Origin: M3007 sp044350425
Lineage (GTDB): Bacteria > Bacteroidota > Bacteroidia > Chitinophagales > Saprospiraceae
Assembly: GCA_044350425.1 (NCBI GenBank)
Contig: JBILHS010000002.1
Span: 1-64,000 of the forward strand
Length of the DNA: 64,000 bases
Reading direction: 5' to 3'
Positions 9,004 through 18,555 of the stretch are shown in pieces (the first letter of the stretch is position 1; each line of letters opens with the position of its first letter). Under the pieces are notes generated by a model that worked only from the letters and a program-made list of their open reading frames with translations, did no database searches and was not told the DNA's origin. Both the position numbers and the translations under genes were made by a program.

Positions 9004-9152
9004 AAGCGAAGTGTTTAGTGAACGAATATAGGTCAAAAAATTTCTCTAAGGTATGTGTAACAAAAATCGATAAGCAAGCGATGGCAAGAATATTTTTTTC
9101 AAGTTAAAAATGTTCTGCTGCCCTACAGAATAATCCACCTGCAAAAACCCCC

Positions 9153-9160
9153 TACCTTTA
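9153..9160 (+). promoter_or_regulatory. Probable -7 element TACCTTTA
   Basis: One base off the TAnnTTTG consensus, 57 bases upstream of the glycosyltransferase start. Confidence 0.35.
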
Positions 9161-9217
9161 CGGCATCAAGTCAATAATGACGGTATTATTTACCCGTTCC
9201 TTAGCTATCGCAGATTC

Positions 9218-10342
9218 ATGTACCTCCACATCATTTCCTTTGATATTCCTTACCCAGCCAACTACGGAGGGGTAATTGTCATCTTTAACCAGATTAAGGC
9301 TCTACATGCCCAAGGGGTCAAAGTAATTCTGCACTGTTATCAGTATGGAGACCGTACCCCGCAACCCGAGCTCGCGGAATACTGTCATGAGATCTATTAT
9401 TACAAGCGTAGCCGCTCCCTATACTACCAGGTCAGTTTGCTGCCCTTTATCATGCGCACCCGCCAAAGCAGTACGCTGCTGAAACGTTTGCGCAAAGATC
9501 AGTACCCGATTTTATTCGAAGGAATGCATACCGCAGGTCTGATCTGGCATCCAAGCCTGCGCAGCCGTCAGAAACTCATTCGGATGCACAACATCGAATG
9601 GCAGTATTACGAAAGCCTGGCGCAACTCACTCCAGCGCTTGCACCTTTGGAAAAGGCTTACTACTTCTCAGAAAGTATTAAACTTCAACGTATTGAGCCC
9701 AAAGTGGTACTGCATGCGGACGAGATCATTGCGATCTCCAGCACTGACGAAGCCTATTATCGCGCACTTAAAGCCAATACGCACTATATCCCTGCATTTC
9801 ACCCCAATACGGCCGTAGAAAGTCAATTGGGTAGAGGAGAATACGTGCTTTTTCATGGGAAACTAAGTGTTCCGGACAACGAACTTGCCGCGACCTGGTT
9901 GATCGAAGAAGTTTTTGCTGATTTTGATATTCCCTTCATCATTGCAGGGATGGATCCTTCAGATCGTTTACGTGAACTGGTGGCACAATATGACCATATT
10001 CGGCTGGTTGAAAATCCGGACGAAGCTCAAATGAACAGTCTCCTTGCACAGGCTCAGATCAATCTGCTGTCTTCTTCCCAATCTTCAGGAGTAAAGCTTA
10101 AGCTCATCAATGCGCTTTTTCGGGGCAGATTTTGCATTGTCAACGAGCATATGGTACGCGGTACTGGTCTGGCCAAACTTTGCTACGTCCGCAACTCTGC
10201 TGCTGCCATGCGTCAGACCATTGAAGCACTGATCAATGTACCGTTCGAACAGGGGAAAATTGCAGAGCGGCGTGCTGTTTTGGAGCTGGAATTTTCCAAT
10301 TCAGAAAATGCCAAGAAATTAATGAGTCTGGTGAAGTGGTAA
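9218..10342 (+). CDS. Glycosyltransferase, GT-B fold (GT4-like)
   Basis: 374 residues. The N-terminus MYLHIISFDIPYPANYGGVI is the first beta strand and glycine-rich loop of GT-B enzymes that start by finding the acceptor. The C-terminal half has FHGKLSVPDN, a strand FIIAGMDPSD, and SSSQSSGVKLKLINAL, which fills the place of the nucleotide-sugar-binding E-x7-E region of GT4 enzymes. No signal peptide or membrane helix, so it is cytosolic, possibly membrane-associated. It stands alone rather than in a polysaccharide cluster, so donor and acceptor are unknown; a role in cell-surface glycan or glycoprotein synthesis is inferred. Confidence 0.75.
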   Translation: MYLHIISFDIPYPANYGGVIVIFNQIKALHAQGVKVILHCYQYGDRTPQPELAEYCHEIYYYKRSRSLYYQVSLLPFIMRTRQSSTLLKRLRKDQYPILFEGMHTAGLIWHPSLRSRQKLIRMHNIEWQYYESLAQLTPALAPLEKAYYFSESIKLQRIEPKVVLHADEIIAISSTDEAYYRALKANTHYIPAFHPNTAVESQLGRGEYVLFHGKLSVPDNELAATWLIEEVFADFDIPFIIAGMDPSDRLRELVAQYDHIRLVENPDEAQMNSLLAQAQINLLSSSQSSGVKLKLINALFRGRFCIVNEHMVRGTGLAKLCYVRNSAAAMRQTIEALINVPFEQGKIAERRAVLELEFSNSENAKKLMSLVKW

Positions 10343-10383
10343 GTACCCGCCAAATCTCGAGTTTGTTATTTCATCGGCTACAT

Positions 10384-10422
10384 TAAAAAAAAACGGCCAG
10401 ACAGCATTTTAGCTGCCTGACC
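10384..10422 (-). terminator. Probable terminator for the 2183-aa protein transcript
   Basis: Stem GGCCAGACAGC (10395-10405) / GCTGCCTGACC (10412-10422) with two mismatches, followed on the minus strand by nine Ts. It lies about 310 bases downstream of the minus-strand stop, which implies a long 3' UTR. Confidence 0.5.
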
Positions 10423-10667
10423 TTCCCATGAGATTAAACAGGGATTAGAACGGAAGGAGGATAAATTCCTTCGATGTGGATTAAAGCGTGCTCTAAAAGG
10501 AAGAGCAATTAAATGTTTTACGCTCGGATAATTGGTTTCGCTTGAACTGATGCGATATATATTCGATACTCTTTAAGTTTGAGTCATGAGCGCCCCAACG
10601 TTTTGAGGCGCCCACGACTGCAGAAAAGAGCAACTTTTCGTCATTTTTATTGGAGTATCCGGATCAT

Positions 10668-10713
10668 GAGATATTAGGAATGGAATAGATCACTATTCGC
10701 CTCCTAATATCTC
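10668..10713. repeat. Inverted repeat next to the stop codon of the 2183-aa gene
   Basis: Arms GAGATATTAGGA (10668-10679) and TCCTAATATCTC (10702-10713) are exact complements. Pairing extends outward to CCGGA (10659-10663) and TCCGG (10718-10722) with a few mismatches. No T tract follows on either strand. It may stabilise the 3' end of the very long mRNA. Confidence 0.7.
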
Positions 10714-10731
10714 AATTTCCGGACGACTCAT

Positions 10732-13700
10732 TTACTTCGCTTGAATCATCGTTTTAGACGCGCTGTCTGTAGCGGTCTCCAGCGTGTAGTAAAGAACGCC
10801 TGATGTGTTCAAGAGTGCTTTTTCCAGCGAAATGGTGTTATAACCTTTCGGGAAATCGCCTTTTTGACTGTATACCAATCGGCCAGATTGGTCAAACACT
10901 GAAAGTGTTGCCGCTGCCGCTTCTGGCAAGTAGAATCCTACGAGGGTGCGGTTTACAAATGGATTGGGTTGGTTTTGGTAAAGTTCAAATCCTACACCAC
11001 TGATGGTGCTGCCGTCCTTGCCGTTGAATCGAAGTGCAACATCCAGGCGGCTGATACTTTGTTCTGCAGCCTCGTTGACCTGATAGCCTTCTGCTTTTGT
11101 GATACGGTTAGAGATGCCCAACATTTTGCTCAGTTCACCATCCTTCCTGGCTTTAAACTTCAAGGTGAATTCAGCCTGTTGTGCGCCGTTGAACGAGGTT
11201 GTGATCGCTTTTTCAGCCGGGAAACCAGCAAAGTTTTCAGCTTTCATTCCTGGTCCAGGCACGATGTCGGTCAAATCCAGATCGTTGTAATTCAGTGTGA
11301 ACTGGTAACCAGCAGCTTTCTCCGCAGCTTTGAATTTTACTTCAAATACTTCTCCGGACTTCACAGCGCGATCTTCTACATCAAAGAGGAAGGTTCCTGT
11401 TGAACGCTCTTCTGCACTCATCAATGAATTTGCGATGGCAGTTCCATTTACGTCACCTACTTTGATGGCTACAAAGTTGTCTTCCATTGCATTTGCCTGA
11501 ATATCTGCTCCCGATTTGCTTTCAGGGAAAGCCGTCTGGAATGGGTTGGCAGGGTTGGGGAACACGAAGGATTTGTCTATGAAGCGCCAGCTGTCATTTG
11601 CAGGCAACTCGCTGTAAACACCCAGAACCAATTTACGCAGCTCTAATATGTCAAACGTAGTGACACTTCCGGACTTGTTTGCATCCGCAGCGATCATTTT
11701 GTAAGGCGTGGTAAATGGTTCCAGACCCAGAATGTGCTTACTGATCAGGACCAGGTCATAAGTGGTTACACCGTTGATCGGATTGTCATCCTTAGTAGGT
11801 GTAAGGCTGTAGTCAGTGTGCATCGGTACGGCATTGGCAAACGTGTAGTGTCCATCCTGATTTGTCATATCTGCCAAAGTGAAGGTTGGGCCAGCCAGTG
11901 TTACGTTGGTTTCTTCCAGGCCTTCGCCCATTTCAGTTTTGAGCAATCCGGCTACGGTAGCAGAACCTCCGCCACAATTACCTGCATTGTCCTGAATTAA
12001 TATGTAAGTTTCACAGTAGTCTCCGTTGCCGTAAGCGTCCTGAGCCCAAAGTTCTACACACTGGAGACCTAATTCATTGCAGTCAAAATTGAGGCTAATG
12101 ATTGGATTTCCATTGACATCGACAGGGAAGCCAGGTGTTGGATTGTCACATTTTTTAAGCGCAAAGAGTAGATCGTCTTCTGGGGTGCTTTTGTCTTCAG
12201 CATAAACCAGGAAGTCACTCGCAAAAAGTGTGATCATACCCTGTGGCATCAAATTTACAGCCAGACCATATTGACAAATGATTGAGGGTGCAGTACAATC
12301 TTTGATTACAAAAGTGTATTCACAAACCTTTTCATTGCCACAGCCGTCTGAAGCGATCCATTTGATTTTGTGGGTACCGTAAGGCAATTCTGGTAACACA
12401 TAATTGGCCGGAGTATTTGCGGTGTTCCACCGTACTGCCGCACTTAAGCTGGTGCCATTGACCGTGGTTTGCAAACCAAAACGATATTTCTGATTTGCTC
12501 CAACGGCTCGTTTGTCAAACTGACGGGAGATGCCACCCGTATAGTTCGAACTGTTTGCATTATTGTAATTTATGGTGCCTGCTGCAGGCGGGTTGGTGCT
12601 GCTTACCACGGTTTCCATCGTTCCGTCGCCATCCAGGTCAAGGAAAAGCAGGTAACGAATGGTCAGGTTGGAACCGGAACATAGGTCTGTTGCCGAAATG
12701 TTCAGGTCTATCCCGCTTTCAAAAAGATCTTGTGACTGGCTCACTTGATCGAACCAATACGTTTCATTCCAAAGCTCAGCGTTGTTGGTTGTGCCATCGC
12801 AGAACTCCACTGGAGTGGTTGGACATACGATCGTAGGCGCCTGCTGATCTATGATCTTGATGATCTGTTTGTACTCGTAGCAGTTCGCATTTTGGTTCCA
12901 GTAAACACTATAATTGGTCGCGGTCTGATCGTTTGGATTGATCTTCACCACCGTTGGAGCCCAAGGAATAGGTGTTCCAGATGCAGAAACGATGGGTCCT
13001 GGCAGATTTGTGACGTGGTTGGTGTTTGAGTTTGGGTTTGGATTCGGAACAATGGTACAGCCAAAATTGGGTTCGTAAGTACACCAGTTGATGATCTTCC
13101 AGGTGCGCTCGATTTTGTAACAGGCATCCGGCACGACCGTGTAGATCTGATCCTGGAAGCTTACCCCAAGTAGTTCACAATCCTCGCCAAAAAATTCTGG
13201 CGCTCCAAACATTCCGGTGCCGTCACAAATGGTTACAATGGCATCATTCGGGAACTTGATGAAATAGTCCTGTTCGTAGTTCACAATGATACGCTGGGTA
13301 CACTGCGTAAAGGCGCCATGACAATCATAGACCTTGAATGTACGCAGGATAGTACCTTTATTACAGACCGAATCAAAATTGTTATAGTTCACGGTGTGGG
13401 TCAGGCCTTTCTGACCCTGATAATGGTAGGAAGTGTCCAGGCAGCAGTTGTCGTAAACCGTTGGTTTGCCATAGGCCCAAAGCGTTGGGTCAAAGTTTTC
13501 ACAACTGACCGTTACATTTGAAGGCGAAGTGCATACTGGTTTCAAATTGTCCTGAACCTTCACATTGACCTGACATTCGTTGAAAATGGGGCTTCCGTCA
13601 GGATATAAAGAAATGCTTCCGTCTGTGTTTAACTGGTATACCCGGAGGATCACCATCAGTTCAGTACCTACTTCGCAGCAGTAGAATTTGATCGAATCTG

Positions 13701-16700
13701 ATTCGACAGTTGCCAACTCAAACTCACTGTAACCTTCTGCATTGCCTGCGCAAGGTGTTTGATTCAGCGAATTGATACAATCGCTGTAAGGCGATGCCCT
13801 GCGAATCGTAAACTTGACCGCGCTGCACTGGTCGTAAGAACCATCATCGAAAGTAGTAGCACGTACCCAGGAAATTCCACCGAATTCACAAGTTCCAAAA
13901 TTGGCATAGTAACAATCATTTGGATTGTCTTTTCCGATAGATACGGTCGTAGTTTCGTCACAGGCTGCAACGGGTGGTGCATAATCTACGACGGTTAAAC
14001 GGAACGATACAGAACTGGTGTTGCCACAGTCGTCTTGTGCAATGTAGGTCACGATATGGTCTCCGATCGGAATACATGGGGTCAAGCCAAAGGATCCGAG
14101 CGTGTCCGGGTTGTTGAGTGGGTTGCCGGGGAAGTTGAAAAGTCCACCGTTTACTGCAATGACGTTTCCAGGAAGGCCTGTAGCCGGATTTATGGTAGCG
14201 ATCTGCGCCTGTATGTTATTGACCTGAGAGCAACTGTCCATCAGCAGGACATCTGGCAGACTCATTTGGCTGCAACAGTCATAGGGCTCAGTCGTTACAA
14301 CCATGTCAGGCAACTGCGAAAGGAATACAGGGCCTTCATTATCAATGACTTGAATCAGCTGCATGTGTGTTTTGATCGCTCCAGTACAGGCATCAACCGC
14401 TGTCCACAAGCGGGAGATGCTGTAACTACCATCACAGTCCCAAATAGGTGTATCATGAGATTCCCAAACAATATTGCCACCGTTGGTTTGGCCAAAGACT
14501 AAGGGGAATCCCTGAAGTCCCTGGTTTTCGATCCAGGTGGATGTTGGATATTCTCCGATCGTACACTTGAAAAACGGCTCATCCACGCCATCATAGTCAG
14601 GAGGGAAAGCCACATCTGCCAGAGATGGACGTAGTAGATTGATGGTCTGTAGGCAGGTGGCTGTGTTGCCGCTTGCATCTCTGGCCGTCCAACGACGTGT
14701 TACAACGGCTGAAAGGCCAGTGGCACAGTTTTGATTTTGGGTCTGGTCTATATAGGTTAGCGTAACATTGGAACAATGGTCCAGGTTTGAGGCAGCAGCA
14801 GCCATTTTTGGCACCAAAAAGCTTTGAAAGCCGTTCGGAGTCACTGGTGGAGCTGTGAGACCATTTGGGAAGCCTGCACCAAATTTGCCCGTCATCGTGA
14901 TATAAAGGTCGGCAATTTCAATGGTTGAAAGATCCAGGCCGCCATTTTGATCCGAAATGCGGATTTTCCACATGCCGTTGGCCAATTCACCATCGAAGCT
15001 GTTCAGCGCTCCAAAGCCAAATGGGATCTGCGCATTTACATCGGAAGTATAATTTGCACAGGCAGGGTTGGGTGTTCCTTCGTCGTCAAAACGTACAAAA
15101 AGAGGTAGTATGCCACAAAGATTTGCAGGCGAACCATCCCAGGTTGTAACCACTGTAGTGGAAGGACTCTCAATTTGAATGTTCAAATCAGTAAAAAGGG
15201 CATCACCAGAAACCTTTAAACGCAACTCTACGTCGTTTACGGTAGCGTTCATGGGCAGGTTTACATCGATCAGGAACTCTTTGGTTGTGTTGTCGGTCAA
15301 ATTAGTAGGCAGGCCCTGACTTTTGAAAGGCAGCTGCATGGTCGTGTTCTGTGAAAAAGCAGGGTCGAGTGGGAAATTGAATGGAATCGTGATCGGACTC
15401 GGCGTGCAATCGATCTGCGGAGGCAGGTCATCAAATAGCTTCACATCGCCTTCACATTTGTTTTCGTTAGGATCCAGGACGCCATTTCCATTTTTATCAT
15501 CAAAAACACGGATTTTATAGGTTTTACCTATGTCGTTGCAATCAAAGTTAGCAGGTACCCAAGGGCCATTGCCAAAAGGCGGTGTTTTATCAGCTTGTAT
15601 AACATATAAATCGTAACATTTGTAAGGACCACCTTCTAAAACCTGATCAGCAGCCAACTTCCCGGTACAATCTGCTCCAAGGGAGAAATTAATTAAATCG
15701 TTACATGTTAATACGGAGTTGACCGGCTGAAAACCAATTACGGTAACTGACCAGGTGCATGTTGCTACATTTCCTGCTGCATCTGTGCAGCTGAAGGTGT
15801 TGATCGTTGTTCCAATCGGATATGGAGAGCCAGATGGAATACCCGTTGATTGCACTGCTGCATCGCTGGATGGTGTCGAATATTTTACATACCCATTATA
15901 GGACCGTGGAGAGAAAGTGGTTCCAAACGGGTGGTTTTTTCCCACACCAGGTGTGGAAGACACCCGCATGGTGCCGTCACTCACCTGGCGATTGCCAATG
16001 GTGTAGTTTATTAATCCACCAGAGTTGATTGTCAGGTAAATTCCTCTGGTCTGACCAGCTGGAATGGTGATCCCAAAACCAGGAATAGCGGTTCCGGCGG
16101 CAGGAGTAGAAGACATCACGATCTGCGTGCCCGCTAAAGTCCAGGCACCCGCGTTGTTTTCAAGACCCTGGAATGAACCGGTATTGGTGGTATAATAGAC
16201 TTCTACATGATGGGTTCCTGCATTAATGGAAGGACCAAACTGGGTGATAGTAAGTGGGTTGCTTCCCTGGTTTGTTATATCAAACATGATGCCTGCTGTT
16301 CCATTGTTGAAATCGATCGGGTGATTTACCTGACCAATTTTCGAGAATGAACAGTTGTCAGCACAAGTTACATTGTAGAAGTAGTTGTTTGCCTCGCAAA
16401 AGCCACCGGGGAGGTTGATGGTGGTATTGCCTGGGCAGGTGATTGTCGGAAGTGTGTTGTCAATCACCGTGATCAATTGCACCGCAGAGGTGATCACGCC
16501 ACCACCACAAGGATCAATCAGTTCCCAGGTAACTACGTTTACGCCCACAGGCGCGGAAATATTCGTGTGAACGGGATCAAGCACCACGGTTGGATTGCCA
16601 CCGTTGACGTGATATTGAAGCGTATATGCAGCCTGGCAACCACCGGGAGTGAAGGTTGGAAGGGCCGTATTTACATTGACAAAGCAGTTAAGTGTACCAG

Positions 16701-17283
16701 TACCCGTTGATACGGTTTGCGGCGGAGGGGCAGTCATGGCACAATTGATAATAGGTACCTGACGAACAATGGCACTCCAGCCTGCCGCACTAATGGCGTT
16801 GTCAGAGCGAAATTGGAAAGTAAGGGCTTCAACAGCATTAACGCCTACAGCAGCGATGCCTGTATTGGCAGTAACGGTGCCGGGGTTGATGTTTTGCCAG
16901 TTTCCTGCTGGGAAACCAGTTCCAGTTGCGGCTTGTGGACCAGGCACCTGGTTTACGCCAACCGTATTGCTGTTGAAGATATAGAATGCATCCCATCCAG
17001 CTTCCAGTCCAAAGGAAGTGAAAGATACCTGGATGCGGTGTGTAGCGGCATTGGAGGGCAGGAAGGTAACACTGGCATTTGCGCCATTGTTATAATTCGC
17101 GCCGGGACCGCCACTATCGTAAAAATTGAAGAAACAGTTTGCTGGCGGCACCATAGAGAATGGGCTGCCAATGGTGGATCCATTAGCGGCCATGTTTACG
17201 TTCGTTTGTGCATCTAGGTGCGCACATGCGAACGTCCACAAAAAGACCATGGACAGGGTGATATGAAAATTGCTCTTTTTCAT
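10732..17283 (-). CDS. Giant secreted multidomain protein (CUB, HYR, P-domain, dockerin/cohesin-like, T9SS)
   Basis: 2183 residues. Signal peptide 1-26 (ends HLDAQ). Residues ~30-180 resemble a CUB domain (NCFFNFYDSGGPGANYNNG). Then come HYR/Ig-like repeats marked by 'VIDNTLPTITCPGNTTI' and similar motifs, with many paired cysteines. Residues ~655-790 form a proprotein-convertase P-domain (VNDVELRLKVSGDALFTDLN ... GMWKIRISDQNGGLDLSTIE). More HYR-like modules follow to about 1770. Residues ~1780-1960 hold a carboxypeptidase-regulatory-like fold followed by a dockerin-like region (AADANKSGSVTTFDILELRK, VGDVNGTA). Residues ~1990-2080 look cohesin-like, and 2103-2183 are a T9SS type A sorting domain. 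It is a surface or released structural/adhesive protein; no catalytic motif was recognised. Last gene of a likely minus-strand run with the two orphans upstream. Confidence 0.85.
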   Translation of the reverse strand: MKKSNFHITLSMVFLWTFACAHLDAQTNVNMAANGSTIGSPFSMVPPANCFFNFYDSGGPGANYNNGANASVTFLPSNAATHRIQVSFTSFGLEAGWDAFYIFNSNTVGVNQVPGPQAATGTGFPAGNWQNINPGTVTANTGIAAVGVNAVEALTFQFRSDNAISAAGWSAIVRQVPIINCAMTAPPPQTVSTGTGTLNCFVNVNTALPTFTPGGCQAAYTLQYHVNGGNPTVVLDPVHTNISAPVGVNVVTWELIDPCGGGVITSAVQLITVIDNTLPTITCPGNTTINLPGGFCEANNYFYNVTCADNCSFSKIGQVNHPIDFNNGTAGIMFDITNQGSNPLTITQFGPSINAGTHHVEVYYTTNTGSFQGLENNAGAWTLAGTQIVMSSTPAAGTAIPGFGITIPAGQTRGIYLTINSGGLINYTIGNRQVSDGTMRVSSTPGVGKNHPFGTTFSPRSYNGYVKYSTPSSDAAVQSTGIPSGSPYPIGTTINTFSCTDAAGNVATCTWSVTVIGFQPVNSVLTCNDLINFSLGADCTGKLAADQVLEGGPYKCYDLYVIQADKTPPFGNGPWVPANFDCNDIGKTYKIRVFDDKNGNGVLDPNENKCEGDVKLFDDLPPQIDCTPSPITIPFNFPLDPAFSQNTTMQLPFKSQGLPTNLTDNTTKEFLIDVNLPMNATVNDVELRLKVSGDALFTDLNIQIESPSTTVVTTWDGSPANLCGILPLFVRFDDEGTPNPACANYTSDVNAQIPFGFGALNSFDGELANGMWKIRISDQNGGLDLSTIEIADLYITMTGKFGAGFPNGLTAPPVTPNGFQSFLVPKMAAAASNLDHCSNVTLTYIDQTQNQNCATGLSAVVTRRWTARDASGNTATCLQTINLLRPSLADVAFPPDYDGVDEPFFKCTIGEYPTSTWIENQGLQGFPLVFGQTNGGNIVWESHDTPIWDCDGSYSISRLWTAVDACTGAIKTHMQLIQVIDNEGPVFLSQLPDMVVTTEPYDCCSQMSLPDVLLMDSCSQVNNIQAQIATINPATGLPGNVIAVNGGLFNFPGNPLNNPDTLGSFGLTPCIPIGDHIVTYIAQDDCGNTSSVSFRLTVVDYAPPVAACDETTTVSIGKDNPNDCYYANFGTCEFGGISWVRATTFDDGSYDQCSAVKFTIRRASPYSDCINSLNQTPCAGNAEGYSEFELATVESDSIKFYCCEVGTELMVILRVYQLNTDGSISLYPDGSPIFNECQVNVKVQDNLKPVCTSPSNVTVSCENFDPTLWAYGKPTVYDNCCLDTSYHYQGQKGLTHTVNYNNFDSVCNKGTILRTFKVYDCHGAFTQCTQRIIVNYEQDYFIKFPNDAIVTICDGTGMFGAPEFFGEDCELLGVSFQDQIYTVVPDACYKIERTWKIINWCTYEPNFGCTIVPNPNPNSNTNHVTNLPGPIVSASGTPIPWAPTVVKINPNDQTATNYSVYWNQNANCYEYKQIIKIIDQQAPTIVCPTTPVEFCDGTTNNAELWNETYWFDQVSQSQDLFESGIDLNISATDLCSGSNLTIRYLLFLDLDGDGTMETVVSSTNPPAAGTINYNNANSSNYTGGISRQFDKRAVGANQKYRFGLQTTVNGTSLSAAVRWNTANTPANYVLPELPYGTHKIKWIASDGCGNEKVCEYTFVIKDCTAPSIICQYGLAVNLMPQGMITLFASDFLVYAEDKSTPEDDLLFALKKCDNPTPGFPVDVNGNPIISLNFDCNELGLQCVELWAQDAYGNGDYCETYILIQDNAGNCGGGSATVAGLLKTEMGEGLEETNVTLAGPTFTLADMTNQDGHYTFANAVPMHTDYSLTPTKDDNPINGVTTYDLVLISKHILGLEPFTTPYKMIAADANKSGSVTTFDILELRKLVLGVYSELPANDSWRFIDKSFVFPNPANPFQTAFPESKSGADIQANAMEDNFVAIKVGDVNGTAIANSLMSAEERSTGTFLFDVEDRAVKSGEVFEVKFKAAEKAAGYQFTLNYNDLDLTDIVPGPGMKAENFAGFPAEKAITTSFNGAQQAEFTLKFKARKDGELSKMLGISNRITKAEGYQVNEAAEQSISRLDVALRFNGKDGSTISGVGFELYQNQPNPFVNRTLVGFYLPEAAAATLSVFDQSGRLVYSQKGDFPKGYNTISLEKALLNTSGVLYYTLETATDSASKTMIQAK

Positions 17284-17387
17284 GCTAAAAATTATCGTTG
17301 GAAATTAAAGAGAAAGGAAAACGCCAAGACGTATTTCCAGTGAGTGTTTCATTAGGAGCTTGTGGTTGAAATTTTAAAGTGCTTTTT

Positions 17388-17816
17388 TTAATTGGTTAGC
17401 AACACTCTGGTCTCGGTATGGAGCGCTTTTAACAAAATTTTGGGGGTGTAAGCGGCTTCTTTTTCAAAGCCTAAAGTGGCCGCTGCGGGCAGTGAAAGCT
17501 CCAGAGCCTGCGCCACGGTGGAACCTTTGCCGATTTCCGTGATAATAGACTTGAAATAAGCCACACGCCGGAGGGTGTTGTCATATAGCGATGTGCCCTC
17601 AGTAAGTCCGGGCATCTGCTGATTGAGTACGGTAACCTGTGTGATCAGGAGATTGGTGGCATCCTCAGTGCTTTTCCAGTTGTAACTGGCTGGCGCCTGA
17701 AGATTTTGAGCCTGTCCCGTCGTGCTGGAGAGACATACAAAAACCAGCAGGAAAATTGCGGTGAGGAACGTGTTTCCCAGCCACGCCAGGGTTCCTCGGT
17801 TGTTGATACTGTTCAT
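17388..17816 (-). CDS. Exported orphan protein upstream of the giant T9SS protein
   Basis: 142 residues from the ATG at 17816, chosen because it places a hydrophobic signal (NTFLTAIFLLVFVCLSSTTG, ending in QAQ) near the N-terminus. A GTG at 17867, overlapping the stop of the preceding gene as GTGA, would add 17 residues and allow translational coupling; it cannot be excluded. The mature part is ~105 residues and mostly helical in character (TEDATNLLITQVTVLNQQMP, LRRVAYFKSIITEIGKGSTV). No family recognised. The gap to the 2183-aa gene downstream is 104 bases with no terminator seen, so the two may share a transcript. It is likely periplasmic, or a lipid-free surface accessory. Confidence 0.65.
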   Translation of the reverse strand: MNSINNRGTLAWLGNTFLTAIFLLVFVCLSSTTGQAQNLQAPASYNWKSTEDATNLLITQVTVLNQQMPGLTEGTSLYDNTLRRVAYFKSIITEIGKGSTVAQALELSLPAAATLGFEKEAAYTPKILLKALHTETRVLLTN

Positions 17817-17863
17817 GTTCACAAAATTTTTAAATGACTGATATTGATGCAGATTATTAAGAT

Positions 17864-18349
17864 TCACTTAAAACTTGCGTCTTTAAAATCAATCCTTAAA
17901 AAGCCTTCAGCTTCTTTGATGGAGTATTCCCCCATGGATAAGGCATTGATTTTTAAGCCAAGAGATTTAGTAATGTCCTTATGCAAGGGACAGGCTTTTT
18001 CCAGGACAAGCATGCTGCCACGCAGGTGAGCCTTGTAAAGCTTGGTACAGAGTAATGCCCGGGTGAGCATGAGGGTTACACCGTTTCCGCCTTCAATCGG
18101 GAACAGTAAGCCCACAGTACTTTGGCATCGTTGGGTTTGCTCAGGGGCAGAGACACTACCTCCTGATCGGGCAGTGATCCGACAAATGCCGGTACCCATA
18201 CAGTCCGCAGATGGAGATCCGAATACCACATCGCAACTTAATTGCAAGGCGCTATCGGTTTCCCTTAGCGGGCGTACCAGGTTTTGGTTTTGCGGCCCAC
18301 AGGGAGGCGCGAGGATGTTGGGTCTGGATGGTGATGGAAAGTTTCTCAT
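17864..18349 (-). CDS. Cysteine-rich orphan protein of unknown function
   Basis: 161 residues with no signal peptide or membrane helix. It has nine cysteines, including the spaced set CDVVFGSPSADCMGTGIC and later RCQST, LLCTK and KACPLH. The C-terminal third looks like a compact alpha/beta fold (LGLKINALSMGEYSIKEAEG). I do not recognise the family. It is immediately followed, with a 3-base overlap or a ~47-base gap depending on the start used, by the exported 159/142-residue orphan, and it is preceded by the 37-aa small ORF on the same strand. That order suggests an operon. Confidence 0.55.
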   Translation of the reverse strand: MRNFPSPSRPNILAPPCGPQNQNLVRPLRETDSALQLSCDVVFGSPSADCMGTGICRITARSGGSVSAPEQTQRCQSTVGLLFPIEGGNGVTLMLTRALLCTKLYKAHLRGSMLVLEKACPLHKDITKSLGLKINALSMGEYSIKEAEGFLRIDFKDASFK

Positions 18350-18555
18350 AAAATGTTAAGTGTTGGAATTTGACTGACTACTTTCGGAGCCAGTTTTTAT
18401 TCAATTTCAAATTAATTAAAATTCATATTCAATCGCGGCAAGCAAACTTGTCCGCTTTCACACTGCCTGCAATACCATACTGCCTGGATCTTCGAGCAGG
18501 AATAGTATCGTCAGTTCTGCCAACCATGGGATGGCAAAATCGCTTGGACCTTGAC

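Larger units (their letters stand above)
10343..10731. other. 389-base intergenic region with three hairpins
   Basis: No gene is seen. Three hairpins follow one another: a terminator-like one at 10384-10422; GCGCC (10590-10594) / GGCGC (10607-10611) with partly paired flanks; and a long one at 10668-10713 beside the stop codon of the 2183-aa protein. The region is the 3' side of both flanking convergent genes. Confidence 0.6.
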
